Positions 42,975 through 54,441 are shown, numbered from the stretch's first letter. The stretch is DNA of 64,000 nucleotides from Streptomyces sp. col6 (GCF_008042035.1 NZ_RDBL01000006.1:1501302-1565301); one strand, 5' to 3'. Made by a program: numbers and translations. The notes: generated by a model not told the origin, from the sequence alone.

Positions 42975-43634
42975 TCAGCCGCAGGACCCCGCCCAGCGGT
43001 GGCAGAGGTACGCCAGCGTGCCGAGCAGGAGCCGGGCCTCCGGGGGCGTCGCGCTGTCCAGGCCGGGCGGACGCAGCCAGCGCACCGGGCCGAGCCCGCC
43101 CCGGTCGGAGGGCGGCGCCGTGATGTGGCTGCCGGGGCCGAGCGCCCGCAGATCGAGCCCCGTGTCGTCCCAGCCCATCCGGTACAACAGCCCCGGGAGC
43201 GCGTCCGCGGCGCCCGGCGCGACGAAGAACTGCGTCCGTCCCTGCGGGGTCACCGCGACCGGCCCCAGCGGCAGGCCCATCCGCTCCATCCGGACCAGGG
43301 CCCGGCGCCCGGCCCCCTCCGCCACGTCGAGCACGTCGAAGCCGCGGCCCACCGGAAGCATCATCGAGGCGCCCGGCACCTCCGCCCAGGCGCGCGCCGC
43401 CGCGTCGAGCGTCGCCCCGGCGGGCACCTCGCGCGCGAAGTCCAGCGGATGCGCGCCCGGGTCGGCGCAGCCGGTGTCCCCGCAGGAGCAGACGCCGTCA
43501 GCGGCGCGGGCCCCCGGTACGACGGCCCAGCCCCACAGCCCCGTGTACTCCGCCACCGCGGTGCCGCCGGAGGCGGAACGCGCGCGACGCCGTGCACCGG
43601 TGCGCATCTCGCGGATGCCGATCGTGAAGCCCAT
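42975..43634 (-). CDS. Short Prim-Pol-like (bifunctional DNA primase/polymerase N-terminal) protein
   Basis: 219-aa protein resembling the N-terminal primase-polymerase domain found in plasmid and phage replicases. Visible are LWGWAVVPGARA, a small CSCGDTGCADPGAHP cysteine segment (about 48-62), GRGFDVLDVAEGAG where catalytic carboxylates would lie, GRTQFFVAPG, and GSHITAPPS. No helicase domain is attached and the acidic catalytic pair (DVLD) looks degenerate, so polymerase activity is doubtful. ATG 43634 is preceded by GGAGGGGG. Homologues at this chromosomal place in other streptomycetes argue for a host function rather than a recent mobile element. Confidence 0.72.
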   Translation of the reverse strand: MGFTIGIREMRTGARRRARSASGGTAVAEYTGLWGWAVVPGARAADGVCSCGDTGCADPGAHPLDFAREVPAGATLDAAARAWAEVPGASMMLPVGRGFDVLDVAEGAGRRALVRMERMGLPLGPVAVTPQGRTQFFVAPGAADALPGLLYRMGWDDTGLDLRALGPGSHITAPPSDRGGLGPVRWLRPPGLDSATPPEARLLLGTLAYLCHRWAGSCG

Positions 43635-43994
43635 GCCCCCTCCAACGGGTCCGGCTCGCCGGTGGTTACGAAAGAGAGCGTGCAACCGTCCGCGCGCCCC
43701 CGGGCGCTTCTCTGCGCCTGTCCTGATCGCCCTGTCAAGTGAATCGCGGCCCGTGCGGGTGGCGTTCAATCGAAGGGGTGGCGAATGGTGGCGATTGCGC
43801 AAAGACCCTCGCCGAGCCCGTGATCGTAGGATTACCGTCGGTACACGAACCATGGAAGTATGTGCGCCCATGGGTATGCCGGAGGCAACCCGATTTTATG
43901 TTCGATCGAGCACAACGCCCGTACGGGCGACATGAGTTCGGAGCATTCTGATAGTGCTTCGCGCGACAGTATTCGGCGGGATGGGGGCGTTCCA
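43635..43994. other. Intergenic region between the Prim-Pol-like gene and nsdA
   Basis: 360 bases. The right two thirds are less GC-rich than the flanks and have no codon bias, including the in-frame stretch before the proposed nsdA GTG. It should hold divergent promoters. I found no consensus operator. Confidence 0.45.
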
Positions 43995-45470
43995 GTGAGT
44001 GGCAGCGGCGCAGGCGAGACGAATGCCGGTAAGCGCCCCAACGGGCAATTGGGATCGTGGTTCGTGCGCAGCGGCTGGTCCAAGGGCGAGCTGGCACGGC
44101 AGGTGAACCGCCGGGCGCGCCAGATGGGCGCCCACCACATCAGCACCGACACCTCCCGGGTGCGGCGCTGGCTCGACGGCGAGCAGCCCCGCGAACCGAT
44201 CCCGCGCATCCTGTCCGAGCTGTTCTCCGAGCGCTTCGGCAGCGTCGTCGCCGTCGAGGACCTGGGGCTGCGCACCCCGCACCAGGCGCCCTCGGTGGCT
44301 GGCGTGGACCTGCCGTGGGCGGGGCCGCAGACCGTCGCCCTGCTCAGCGAGTTCTCCCGCAGCGACCTGATGCTCGCCCGCCGGGGCTTCCTCGGCAGCT
44401 CCCTCGCCCTCGCCGCGGGCCCTGCGCTCATCGAGCCCATGCAGCGCTGGCTGGTACCGGTCGCGGCCGCCCCCGCCGCCGAACCGGAACCCGCCGCGGC
44501 GTCCCGCCGCCCCTCCCGGCTCTCCGGCCCCGAGCTGGACCTGCTGGAGTCGACCACCGCGATGTTCCGCCAGTGGGACGCGCAGTGCGGCGGCGGACTG
44601 CGCCGCAAGGCCGTCGTCGGCCAGCTCCACGAGGTCACCGACCTGCTCCAGGAGCCGCAGCCCGCCGCCACCGCCAAGCGCCTGTTCCGCTGCGCCGCCG
44701 AACTGGCCGAGCTGGCCGGCTGGATGAGCTACGACGTCGGCCTCCAGCCCACCGCCCAGAAGTACTTCGTGCTCGCCCTGCACGCCTCCAAGGAGGCCGG
44801 CGACAAGCCGCTGGGCTCGTACGTCCTGTCCAGCATGAGCCGTCAGATGATCCACCTCGGCCGCCCGGACGACGCCCTGGAGCTGATCCACCTCGCCCAG
44901 TACGGCAGCCGCGACTGCGCAACCCCGCGCACCCAGGCCATGCTGTACGCGATGGAGGCCCGCGCCTACGCCAACATGGGCCAGCCCAGCAAGTGCAAGC
45001 GGGCGGTCCGGATGGCGGAGGACACCTTCCTCGACGCCGGCGTCGACGGCGAGCCCGAGCCCGACTGGATCCGCTTCTTCTCCGAGGCCGAGCTCAACGG
45101 CGAGAACTCGCACTCCTTCCGCGACCTGGCCTACGTGGCCGGCCGCAGCCCCACCTACGCCTCGCTCGCCGAGCCCGTCATGCAGCGGGCGGTCCAGCTC
45201 TTCGGCGAGGACGACGAGCACCAGCGCTCCTACGCGCTCAACCTGATCGGCCTCGCCACCGTGCACCTGCTCAAGGGCGAGCCCGAGGCGTCCACCGGGC
45301 CGGCCGAGCAGGCGCTGCGCGTCGCCAAGAAGGTCCGCTCCGAGCGCGTCAACACACGGCTGCGCAAAACCGTCGACACCGCCGCCAGGGACTACGGGGA
45401 CGTACCCGAGATCGCCCGGCTCACCGAACTCCTCGTCGAACAGCTCCCCGAGACCGTGGAAGCCGTCTAG
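43995..45470 (+). CDS. nsdA: NsdA, negative regulator of sporulation and antibiotic production
   Basis: 491-aa cytoplasmic regulator. NsdA of S. coelicolor (SCO5582) represses aerial development and actinorhodin synthesis. The N-terminal domain has a helix-turn-helix-like segment (SGWSKGELARQVNRRARQMG, about 24-43, followed by RVRRWLDGEQPREPIP), and the C-terminal half consists of TPR-like helices, such as ALELIHLAQYGS and LYAMEARAYANMGQPSK. I chose GTG 43995, preceded by GGGATGGGGG, because codon bias appears only from there. ATG 43932 would add 21 residues with random third positions. No signal peptide is present. Downstream is a 380-bp gap, then amtB. Confidence 0.88.
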   Translation: MSGSGAGETNAGKRPNGQLGSWFVRSGWSKGELARQVNRRARQMGAHHISTDTSRVRRWLDGEQPREPIPRILSELFSERFGSVVAVEDLGLRTPHQAPSVAGVDLPWAGPQTVALLSEFSRSDLMLARRGFLGSSLALAAGPALIEPMQRWLVPVAAAPAAEPEPAAASRRPSRLSGPELDLLESTTAMFRQWDAQCGGGLRRKAVVGQLHEVTDLLQEPQPAATAKRLFRCAAELAELAGWMSYDVGLQPTAQKYFVLALHASKEAGDKPLGSYVLSSMSRQMIHLGRPDDALELIHLAQYGSRDCATPRTQAMLYAMEARAYANMGQPSKCKRAVRMAEDTFLDAGVDGEPEPDWIRFFSEAELNGENSHSFRDLAYVAGRSPTYASLAEPVMQRAVQLFGEDDEHQRSYALNLIGLATVHLLKGEPEASTGPAEQALRVAKKVRSERVNTRLRKTVDTAARDYGDVPEIARLTELLVEQLPETVEAV

Positions 45471-47536
<2,066 letters not shown>

Positions 47537-47586
47537 CCGCACCGGTCCACTGTTTCGCACGGTTCCGCACACGGAAGGGCAGCTGG

Positions 47587-50040
47587 GTGACGAGCATCGA
47601 AGCGACCACCGAATCCGAGGACTCGCGCCCCAGCGGCTACGCGGCGGCCCGGCTGCTCCTTCTCCAGGAGAAGGAGCGGTCCGGGCCGCCGCGCCGTGCC
47701 GCCCTCGCCGCCCTCACCGACGACTGGCTCACCGCCCTGTTCACCGCGGCGGCCGAACACGCGGGCGTCCGGGGCGCCGCCCTCGTCGCCGTCGGCGGCT
47801 ACGGCCGCGGCGAACTCTCCCCGCGCAGCGACCTCGACCTCCTCCTCCTGCACGACGGCACCGCCGACCCCGCGGCCGTCGCCGCTCTCGCCGACCGGGT
47901 CTGGTACCCCGTCTGGGACCTGGGCCTCGCCCTCGACCACTCCGTACGCACACCTGCCGAGGCCCGGAAGACCGCGGGCGAGGACCTCAAGGTCCAGCTC
48001 GGACTGCTCGACGCCCGGCCCGTCGCCGGCGACCTCGGCCTCGTCGCCTCGCTGCGCACCGCCATCCTCGCCGACTGGCGCAACCAGGCGCCCAAACGCC
48101 TCCCCGACCTCCACGAGCTCTGCCGCGAACGCGCCGAGCGCCAGGGCGAGCTGCGGTTCCTCCTGGAGCCCGACCTCAAGGAGGCCCGCGGCGGCCTGCG
48201 CGACGTCACCGCCCTGCGCGCCGTCGCCGCCTCCTGGGTCGCCGACGCCCCCCGCGAAGGACTCGCCGAGGCCCGCCGCGTCCTGCTCGACACCCGCGAC
48301 GCCCTCCACCTCACCACCGGCCGCGCCACCGACCGCCTCGCCCTCCAGGAACAGGACCAGGTCGCCCAGGCCCTCGGCCTCCTCGACGCCGACGCCCTGC
48401 TGCGCCAGGTCTACGAGGCCGCCCGCACCGTCTCCTACGCCACCGACGTCACCTGGCGCGAGGTCAACCGGGTGCTGCGCGCCCGCTCCTCCCGGCCCCG
48501 GCTGCGCGGCCTGCTCGGCGGCGGCCGGAGCCCCGCCCCCGAGCGGACCCCGCTCGCCGACGGCGTCGTGGAGGCCGACGGCGAGGCCGTGCTCGCCCGC
48601 ACCGCCCGGCCGGAACGCGACCCGGTGCTCGTCCTGCGCGCCGCCGCGGCGGCCGCCCAGTCCGAGCTCCCGCTCTCCCGCCACGTCGTACGCCACCTCG
48701 CGACCGCGGCCCAGCCGCTCCCCGTGCCCTGGCCGGCCGAGGCCCGCGAGGAACTCGTCACCCTGCTCGGCGCCGGCGAGGCCACGATCCCCGTCTGGGA
48801 GGCCCTGGAGGCCGAAGGGCTGATCACCCGTCTCCTGCCCGACTGGGAACGCGTCCACTGCCGCCCGCAGCGCAACCCCGTCCACACCTGGACCGTCGAC
48901 CGCCACCTCGTCGAGACGGCCGTCCGCGCCGCCTCGCTCACCCGCCGCGTCGGCCGCCCCGACCTGCTGCTCGTCGCCGCCCTGCTGCACGACATCGGCA
49001 AGGGCTGGCCCGGCGACCACTCCGTGGCCGGTGAGGTCATCGCCCGCGACATGGCCGCCCGGATCGGCTTCGACCAGCACGACGTGGGCGTCATCGCCAC
49101 CCTCGTACGCCACCACCTGCTGCTCATCGAGACCGCCACCCGGCGCGACCTCGACGACCCGGCCACCGTCCGCGCCGTCGCCGACGCCGTCGGCACCGCC
49201 GCCACCCTGGAGCTGCTGCACGCCCTGACCGAGGCCGACGCGCTGGCCACCGGGCCCGCCGCCTGGTCGTCCTGGCGCGCCTCCCTCGTCACCGAACTCG
49301 TCAAACGGGTCGCCCAGGTCCTGGCGGGGGAGGCCCCCGAGGAACCCGAACCGGCCGCCCCGAGCGCCGAACAGGAACGCCTCGCGATCGAGGCCCTGCG
49401 TACCGGCGGCCCCGTCCTCGCCCTGCACACCAGGACCGAGACCCCGCACGAGGAGGGCGCCCCCGAACCGGTCGGCGTCGAGCTCCTCATCGCACTCCGC
49501 GACCGGCCCGGCGTACTGCCCGCCGCCGCCGGGGTCCTCGCCCTGCACCGCCTCACCGTCCGCGCCGCCGACCTGCGCGCCGTGGAGCTGCCCACCGAGC
49601 TGGGGGAGTCCGCGGACCTGCTGCTGCTCAGCTGGCGGGTGGCCGCCGAGTACGGCTCGCTGCCCCAGGAGGCCCGGCTCCGCGCCGACCTCGTACGCGC
49701 CCTGGACGGCAGCCTGGACATCCCCGCCCGGCTCGCCGAGCGCGAGGCGGCCTACCCCCGGCGGCGCGGGGTGAAGGCCCCGCCGCCCCGGGTGACGGTC
49801 GCCCCGGCGGGCTCCCGTCTGGCCACGGTCATCGAGGTCCGGGCGCAGGACGCCCCGGGCCTGCTGCACCGCATCGGGCACGCACTGGAGCGGAGCACGG
49901 TCCGGGTGCGCAGCGCGCATGTGTCGACGCTGGGGGCGAACGCGGTGGACACGGTCTACGTCACGCGGGAGGACGGCACGCCGCTGGCCGACGCGGAGGC
50001 CGTCGCGCTGGCCAGGGCATTGGAAGATGCCTTGCGGTGA
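47587..50040 (+). CDS. glnD: PII adenylyltransferase/deadenylylase GlnD
   Basis: 817-aa bifunctional nitrogen sensor. In Streptomyces it adenylylates, rather than uridylylates, GlnK at Tyr51. The nucleotidyltransferase motif is GGYGRGELSPRSDLDLLLLH (about 68-87). The HD hydrolase site is ALLHDIGKGWPGDHS (about 464). Two ACT domains occupy about 635-710 and 740-817 (for example RDRPGVLPAAAGVLALH and AQDAPGLLHRIGHALE). The GTG start follows GAAGGGCAGCTGG. It is the third gene of the amt-glnK-glnD operon. Confidence 0.96.
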   Translation: MTSIEATTESEDSRPSGYAAARLLLLQEKERSGPPRRAALAALTDDWLTALFTAAAEHAGVRGAALVAVGGYGRGELSPRSDLDLLLLHDGTADPAAVAALADRVWYPVWDLGLALDHSVRTPAEARKTAGEDLKVQLGLLDARPVAGDLGLVASLRTAILADWRNQAPKRLPDLHELCRERAERQGELRFLLEPDLKEARGGLRDVTALRAVAASWVADAPREGLAEARRVLLDTRDALHLTTGRATDRLALQEQDQVAQALGLLDADALLRQVYEAARTVSYATDVTWREVNRVLRARSSRPRLRGLLGGGRSPAPERTPLADGVVEADGEAVLARTARPERDPVLVLRAAAAAAQSELPLSRHVVRHLATAAQPLPVPWPAEAREELVTLLGAGEATIPVWEALEAEGLITRLLPDWERVHCRPQRNPVHTWTVDRHLVETAVRAASLTRRVGRPDLLLVAALLHDIGKGWPGDHSVAGEVIARDMAARIGFDQHDVGVIATLVRHHLLLIETATRRDLDDPATVRAVADAVGTAATLELLHALTEADALATGPAAWSSWRASLVTELVKRVAQVLAGEAPEEPEPAAPSAEQERLAIEALRTGGPVLALHTRTETPHEEGAPEPVGVELLIALRDRPGVLPAAAGVLALHRLTVRAADLRAVELPTELGESADLLLLSWRVAAEYGSLPQEARLRADLVRALDGSLDIPARLAEREAAYPRRRGVKAPPPRVTVAPAGSRLATVIEVRAQDAPGLLHRIGHALERSTVRVRSAHVSTLGANAVDTVYVTREDGTPLADAEAVALARALEDALR

Positions 50041-50145
50041 GCCGTGACCGGCTGTGGGCCACGTCGTTGATCGAGAAGAGACTGGTTCCCTCGAGTCAGG
50101 GATGGCCCGGCGTCCACGGCCTTCGCGCCCAGTGTCGGCACGTGC

Positions 50146-50162
50146 TCCCCGCGCTGCGGGGA
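50146..50162 (+). terminator. Compact hairpin after glnD
   Basis: TCCCCGC, loop GCT, GCGGGGA form a perfect 7-bp stem about 105 bp after the glnD stop, without a U-tract. Confidence 0.4.
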
Positions 50163-50272
50163 TCCCAAGCCCTTGCAGGTCGAATGCGACCGGCGAGGGC
50201 TGGCGTTTGCGTGGGCCAGATACCCTAGGCAGCGAAGCTACCCGCCCCCGACCCTGAGGACCGACGAGCGCC

Positions 50273-51820
50273 GTGTTCGATACTCTCTCCGACCGCCTTG
50301 CCGCGACTTTCAAGAACCTCCGGGGCAAGGGCCGCTTGTCCGAGGCGGACATCGACGCCACGGCTCGCGAGATCCGTATCGCCCTGCTCGAAGCCGACGT
50401 GGCGCTGCCCGTCGTCCGGTCCTTCATCGCCAACGTCAAGGACCGGGCGCGCGGCGTAGAGGTCTCCCAGGCGCTGAACCCGGCCCAGCAGGTCGTCAAG
50501 ATCGTCAACGAGGAGCTCATCTCCATCCTCGGCGGCGAGACCCGGCGGCTGCGGTTCGCCAAGAACCCGCCCACCGTGATCATGCTCGCCGGTCTCCAGG
50601 GTGCCGGTAAGACGACCCTCGCCGGAAAGCTCGGCCTCTGGCTCAAGGGCCAGGGCCACTCCCCGCTCCTCGTCGCTTGCGACCTCCAGCGCCCCAACGC
50701 CGTCAACCAGCTGAGCGTCGTCGCCGACCGCGCCGGTGTCGCGGTGTACGCCCCCGAGCCGGGCAACGGCGTCGGCGACCCGGTCCAGGTCGCCAAGGAC
50801 TCCATCGAGTACGCCCGGTCCAAGCAGTACGACGTCGTTGTCGTGGACACGGCCGGCCGCCTCGGCATCGACCAGGAGCTGATGCAGCAGGCCGCGGACA
50901 TCCGCGACGCCGTCAGTCCGGACGAGATCCTGTTCGTCGTCGACGCGATGATCGGTCAGGACGCGGTCAACACCGCGGAGGCCTTCCGCGACGGCGTCGG
51001 CTTCGACGGCGTGGTGCTCTCCAAGCTCGACGGCGACGCCCGCGGTGGTGCCGCCCTGTCGATCGCCCACGTCACGGGCAAGCAGATCATGTTCGCGTCC
51101 AACGGCGAGAAGCTGGACGAGTTCGACGCGTTCCACCCGGACCGCATGGCCTCGCGCATCCTCGACATGGGTGACCTGCTCACCCTGATCGAGCAGGCGG
51201 AGAAGACCTTCAGCCAGGAAGAGGCCGCCAAGATGGCCTCCAAGCTGGCGTCGAGCAAGGGCAAGGACTTCACGTTCGACGACTTCCTGGCGCAGATGGA
51301 GCAGGTCAGGAAGATGGGCTCCATCTCCAAGCTGCTCGGCATGCTGCCCGGCATGGGGCAGATCAAGGACCAGATCAACAACATCGACGAGCGCGACATC
51401 GACCGCATGGCCGCGATCATCAAGTCGATGACCCCGAAGGAACGCGCCGAGCCGACGATCATCAACGGCTCGCGCCGCGCCCGTATCGCCAAGGGCTCCG
51501 GCTCCGAGGTCTCCGCCGTCAAGGGTTTGGTCGAGCGGTTCTTCGAGGCCCGCAAGATGATGTCGAAGATGGCCCAGGGCGGCGGCATGCCCGGGATGCC
51601 CGGCATGCCGGGCATGGGCGGCGGCCCCGGCCGTCAGAAGAAGCAGGTCAAGCAGGCCAAGGGCAAGCGCAAGAGCGGCAACCCGATGAAGCGCAAGGCC
51701 GAGGAGCAGGCCGCCGCCGCCCGCCGCGAGGCGGCGCAGAACGGCGTCCCCGGTCTCCCGGCCGGCCAGGACGCCCAGAACTTCGAGCTGCCGGACGAGT
51801 TCAAGAAGTTCATGGGCTGA
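50273..51820 (+). CDS. ffh: Signal recognition particle protein Ffh
   Basis: 515-aa SRP54 GTPase that with 4.5S RNA targets membrane and secreted proteins co-translationally. The N domain (about 1-85) starts MFDTLSDRLAATFKNLRGKG. G-domain motifs are GLQGAGKTTLAGK (about 107), DTAGR (about 192) and SKLDGDARGGAAL (about 249). The M domain (about 325-440) includes MLPGMGQIKDQIN and a Met/Gly-rich segment of GMP repeats (about 440-455). A basic tail, then FELPDEFKKFMG, ends it. The SRP RNA gene itself is not in this window. The GTG start follows GAGGACCGACGAGCGCC. A very long terminator follows. Confidence 0.97.
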   Translation: MFDTLSDRLAATFKNLRGKGRLSEADIDATAREIRIALLEADVALPVVRSFIANVKDRARGVEVSQALNPAQQVVKIVNEELISILGGETRRLRFAKNPPTVIMLAGLQGAGKTTLAGKLGLWLKGQGHSPLLVACDLQRPNAVNQLSVVADRAGVAVYAPEPGNGVGDPVQVAKDSIEYARSKQYDVVVVDTAGRLGIDQELMQQAADIRDAVSPDEILFVVDAMIGQDAVNTAEAFRDGVGFDGVVLSKLDGDARGGAALSIAHVTGKQIMFASNGEKLDEFDAFHPDRMASRILDMGDLLTLIEQAEKTFSQEEAAKMASKLASSKGKDFTFDDFLAQMEQVRKMGSISKLLGMLPGMGQIKDQINNIDERDIDRMAAIIKSMTPKERAEPTIINGSRRARIAKGSGSEVSAVKGLVERFFEARKMMSKMAQGGGMPGMPGMPGMGGGPGRQKKQVKQAKGKRKSGNPMKRKAEEQAAAARREAAQNGVPGLPAGQDAQNFELPDEFKKFMG

Positions 51821-51833
51821 CGGGCCCACATCA

Positions 51834-51876
51834 TGCCGAAGGGGCGCCCACCGCACCGGTGGGCGCCCCTTCGGCA
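51834..51876. terminator. Perfect 20-bp stem terminator between ffh and the methyltransferase gene
   Basis: The arms at 51834-51853 and 51857-51876 are exact reverse complements with a three-base loop. It lies between the convergent stops at 51820 and 51881 and should stop both transcripts. Confidence 0.93.
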
Positions 51877-51880
51877 TGGG

Positions 51881-52726
51881 TCACGTCGTGCAGACGAGGT
51901 ACCGGAACACGTTGGACATCCACACCGTGCCGTCCGGGCGCCGGTGCGGGTGCAGGGCCTCGGCGAGTTCCTTCTCCACCTGCCACCGGTCCGTCGCGCG
52001 GACCGCCGCCTCGAACAGCCGGGTCGACAGCAGGCCGCGTACGGCGCTGTCCATGTCGGCGTAGCCGAACGGGCAGGCCACCCGGCCGGAGCCGTCCGGC
52101 TTCAGCCCGGCCCTGAAGGCCACGTCCTCCAGATCGTCCCGGCGCGGACCGCGCCAGCCGCCGCCCGGAGCGCGCCCGTCGTCGGCGAGCCGGCCGGCCA
52201 CCCGCAGCACCGCCTCGGTGGTGCACCGCTCGGGCGGGCCCCAGCCGGTCAGGACGACCGTGGCACCCCGGTCCGCCGACGGTACGGCCGCCTCCAGCGC
52301 CCGTACCAGCTCCTCGCCGTCGCCCGCCTCGCAGCCGATCGGAGTGAAGGCGGTGATCAGGTTGTGCGGACCGCCGTCCGCCGAGGCGGCGACGGAGTCC
52401 GCGAGCAGGGGACCGGCGGCCGGTGAGGCGTGGTCCCCGGGCGCGGGCAGCAGCCGTGCGCGGGCGAGTGCGAGCCGGTCGGGGTCGGTGTCCACGCCGG
52501 TGACCCGCGCTCCGCGTCCCGCGGCCATCAGCAGCGCGAGTCCGGAGCCGCAGCCGAGTGCGAGCATCCGCGTGGCGGGCCCCACTTCCAGCCGCGTGTA
52601 CACCGCTTCGTACAGCGGTGCCAGCATCCGTTCCTGGATCTCGGCCCAGTCACGGGCCCGCGAGGCGCCGTCCGCGGGGGCGGACGGCTCGGTGTGCCGG
52701 TGGTGCCGAACGAGCGTTGGTGTCAT
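51881..52726 (-). CDS. Class I SAM-dependent methyltransferase
   Basis: 281-aa soluble methyltransferase of unknown substrate. SAM motif I is MLALGCGSGLALLMAAGRG (about 53-71), followed by motif II GVDTDPDRLALARARLL. Other landmarks are GAVVLTGW-like strand segment ATVVLTGWGPPERC (about 165) and a conserved-looking C-terminus WMSNVFRYLVCTT. The N-terminal 25 residues are Arg/His-rich. ATG 52726 is preferred because the family core starts shortly after; a longer in-frame reading to 52897 has Arg-rich non-coding composition. No biosynthetic neighbour hints at the substrate. It is divergent from the SprT-like gene. Confidence 0.8.
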   Translation of the reverse strand: MTPTLVRHHRHTEPSAPADGASRARDWAEIQERMLAPLYEAVYTRLEVGPATRMLALGCGSGLALLMAAGRGARVTGVDTDPDRLALARARLLPAPGDHASPAAGPLLADSVAASADGGPHNLITAFTPIGCEAGDGEELVRALEAAVPSADRGATVVLTGWGPPERCTTEAVLRVAGRLADDGRAPGGGWRGPRRDDLEDVAFRAGLKPDGSGRVACPFGYADMDSAVRGLLSTRLFEAAVRATDRWQVEKELAEALHPHRRPDGTVWMSNVFRYLVCTT

Positions 52727-53205
52727 GGAATGCGCCCCAATCCGCCGAGATTGCCGGTTCTGCCGATCGGTCGTGCCCGAGTGGACGGTTCCTCCCGCCC
52801 TGGTACCGCGCTTCCCCCGTATGCCAGGGAACTGCGCATCGGGCGCCGCGTCCAGAGGTCTGCGGGGCGTGGTTGTCCGCGCTGCCGTCCGGCGCACGAC
52901 GGCACCGGCGCACCCGGACGGCGTGGACGCCCCGGGGGGTCCGTCTCGTCCTCTGCCGTCCCAGTCTGACCCGACACGCCGGGACGGGCACGTCGAGCAC
53001 GTCAGGGCGGTGCGGGTACCCTGCGTGGCGCGGCTGCCGGGTCCGCCCGGGGGTGCCGGGGGCGCGTACGGCGGCTACGCGCGCAGGCGTACGCGCCGCT
53101 ACGTACCGGCTTGGTGCGAGCTGTGAGACTTCTCCGCAGATCAGCGCACCCGCCCTCGTCAGGACGCATGAAGGTCAACTGACTGGTACGTGCAAAATAT
53201 TTGGG
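52727..53205. other. Intergenic region between the methyltransferase and SprT-like genes
   Basis: 479 bases without convincing codon bias in any frame. Around 53070-53105 an imperfect GC-rich dyad (GCGGC-TACGCGC ... GCGTACGCGCCGC) could form a hairpin. The last 60 bases before the SprT-like start are AT-richer and probably contain its promoter. Confidence 0.4.
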
Positions 53206-53847
53206 ATGGCCCGGAATCGGAACACCGAGGGCCCCGCGCTCGTTGGTCACGACGTGAGCACGACACCACCTGTACTTGCCGCAGAGCTGGCGCAGGCGTG
53301 GGCCGACATTCAGCGGTACCACCCCGAGCTGCCCGATCTCGCCGCACCCGAGTCCCTGATCGGAGAGTCCTCGTCCGCCTGTGGCGCCGAGCTCTCCTTC
53401 GAGCGACTGCTCCATGAGGCAGTCCACGGCATCGCCGCCGCGCGAGGTGTCCGCGACACCTCGCGCGCCGGCCGATATCACAACCGACGATTCCTGGCGA
53501 TCGCCGAGGAGCTGGGCCTCGACCATGCCGAGGAGCCCCATCCCAGCAGCGGCTTCTCGCTGGTCACGCTCAACCCCGAGGCCAAGCGCCGCTACCGGCC
53601 GACGACGGAACGGCTGCAGCGCGCCCTCAAGGCGCACACCGTGGCCACCGCCGCCGACACCAAGCGCTCCTTCCGCGGCCCCGCCGCCCGGCACGGCTCC
53701 TCCGGAGGGGGCGTGCGGGTCAAGGCCGTGTGCGACTGCGGCCGCAATGTCCGCGTGGTCCCCTCGGTCCTCGCGCAGGCCCCGATCGTCTGCGGCGGCT
53801 GCGGAAAGCCGTTCCGTATCCCGGAGACGGCGGTCGCGGTGGGGTGA
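53206..53847 (+). CDS. SprT-like metalloprotease-fold protein with zinc ribbon
   Basis: 213-aa protein. HEAVH (about 70-74), a zinc-peptidase HEXXH motif, is followed about 17 residues later by His in YHNRRFLAIAEELGLD, the spacing and shape of SprT/Spartan domains, whose members act on DNA-protein crosslinks. The C-terminus has a zinc ribbon CDCG...CGGCGKPF (about 175-200). Actual protease activity and targets are inferred only. ATG 53206 is the first start in the coding-biased region; a Ser/Thr-rich leader follows it. It lies upstream of the rpsP translation operon. Confidence 0.8.
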   Translation: MARNRNTEGPALVGHDVSTTPPVLAAELAQAWADIQRYHPELPDLAAPESLIGESSSACGAELSFERLLHEAVHGIAAARGVRDTSRAGRYHNRRFLAIAEELGLDHAEEPHPSSGFSLVTLNPEAKRRYRPTTERLQRALKAHTVATAADTKRSFRGPAARHGSSGGGVRVKAVCDCGRNVRVVPSVLAQAPIVCGGCGKPFRIPETAVAVG

Positions 53848-54004
53848 GCCGATGTGGTGTGGCACAATGGCTAGCTGTACTCGACAGTCGCACAGGACCC
53901 CTCTCTCCTCCGGCTGACGCGTCCATCGGGCACCCGAGTACCGCAACCCCACGTGGCATCTTCGTTGTGCCCAACCACGTCATAGACCAGGAGACACCAC
54001 TTCC

Positions 54005-54439
54005 GTGGCAGTCAAGATCAAGCTGAAGCGTCTGGGCAAGATCCGTTCGCCTCACTACCGCATCGTCGTCGCCGACTCCCGTACCCGCCGTGACGGCCGG
54101 GCCATCGAGGAGATCGGCCTGTACCACCCGGTGCAGAACCCGTCGCGCATCGAGGTCAACTCGGAGCGTGCGCAGTACTGGCTGTCCGTCGGCGCCCAGC
54201 CGACCGAGCCGGTTCTCGCGATCCTGAAGCTCACCGGCGACTGGCAGGCGCACAAGGGCCTCCCGGCCCCCGCGCCGCTGCTGCAGCCGGAGCCCAAGGC
54301 TGACAAGCGCGCCCTGTTCGAGGCCCTCTCCAGCGATGGTGAGGAGTCGAAGGGCGAGGCCATCACGCCGAAGGCGAAGAAGGCCGACAAGAAGGCGGAC
54401 GAGGCTGCGGCCGACTCCGCCGAGTCGACCGAGGCCTGA
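54005..54439 (+). CDS. rpsP: 30S ribosomal protein S16
   Basis: 144-aa small-subunit protein. The S16 core [20 protein letters not shown], with [12 protein letters not shown], occupies about 1-85. An actinobacterial extension follows with Lys/Ala/Asp/Glu-rich sequence ([14 protein letters not shown]), about 60 residues longer than E. coli S16. The GTG start at 54005 is preceded by GGAGACACCACTTCC. It is the first gene of rpsP-khpA-rimM-trmD; a CACAAT hexamer at about 53860 may be its -10 element. Confidence 0.96.
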   Translation: MAVKIKLKRLGKIRSPHYRIVVADSRTRRDGRAIEEIGLYHPVQNPSRIEVNSERAQYWLSVGAQPTEPVLAILKLTGDWQAHKGLPAPAPLLQPEPKADKRALFEALSSDGEESKGEAITPKAKKADKKADEAAADSAESTEA

Positions 54440-54441
54440 GC

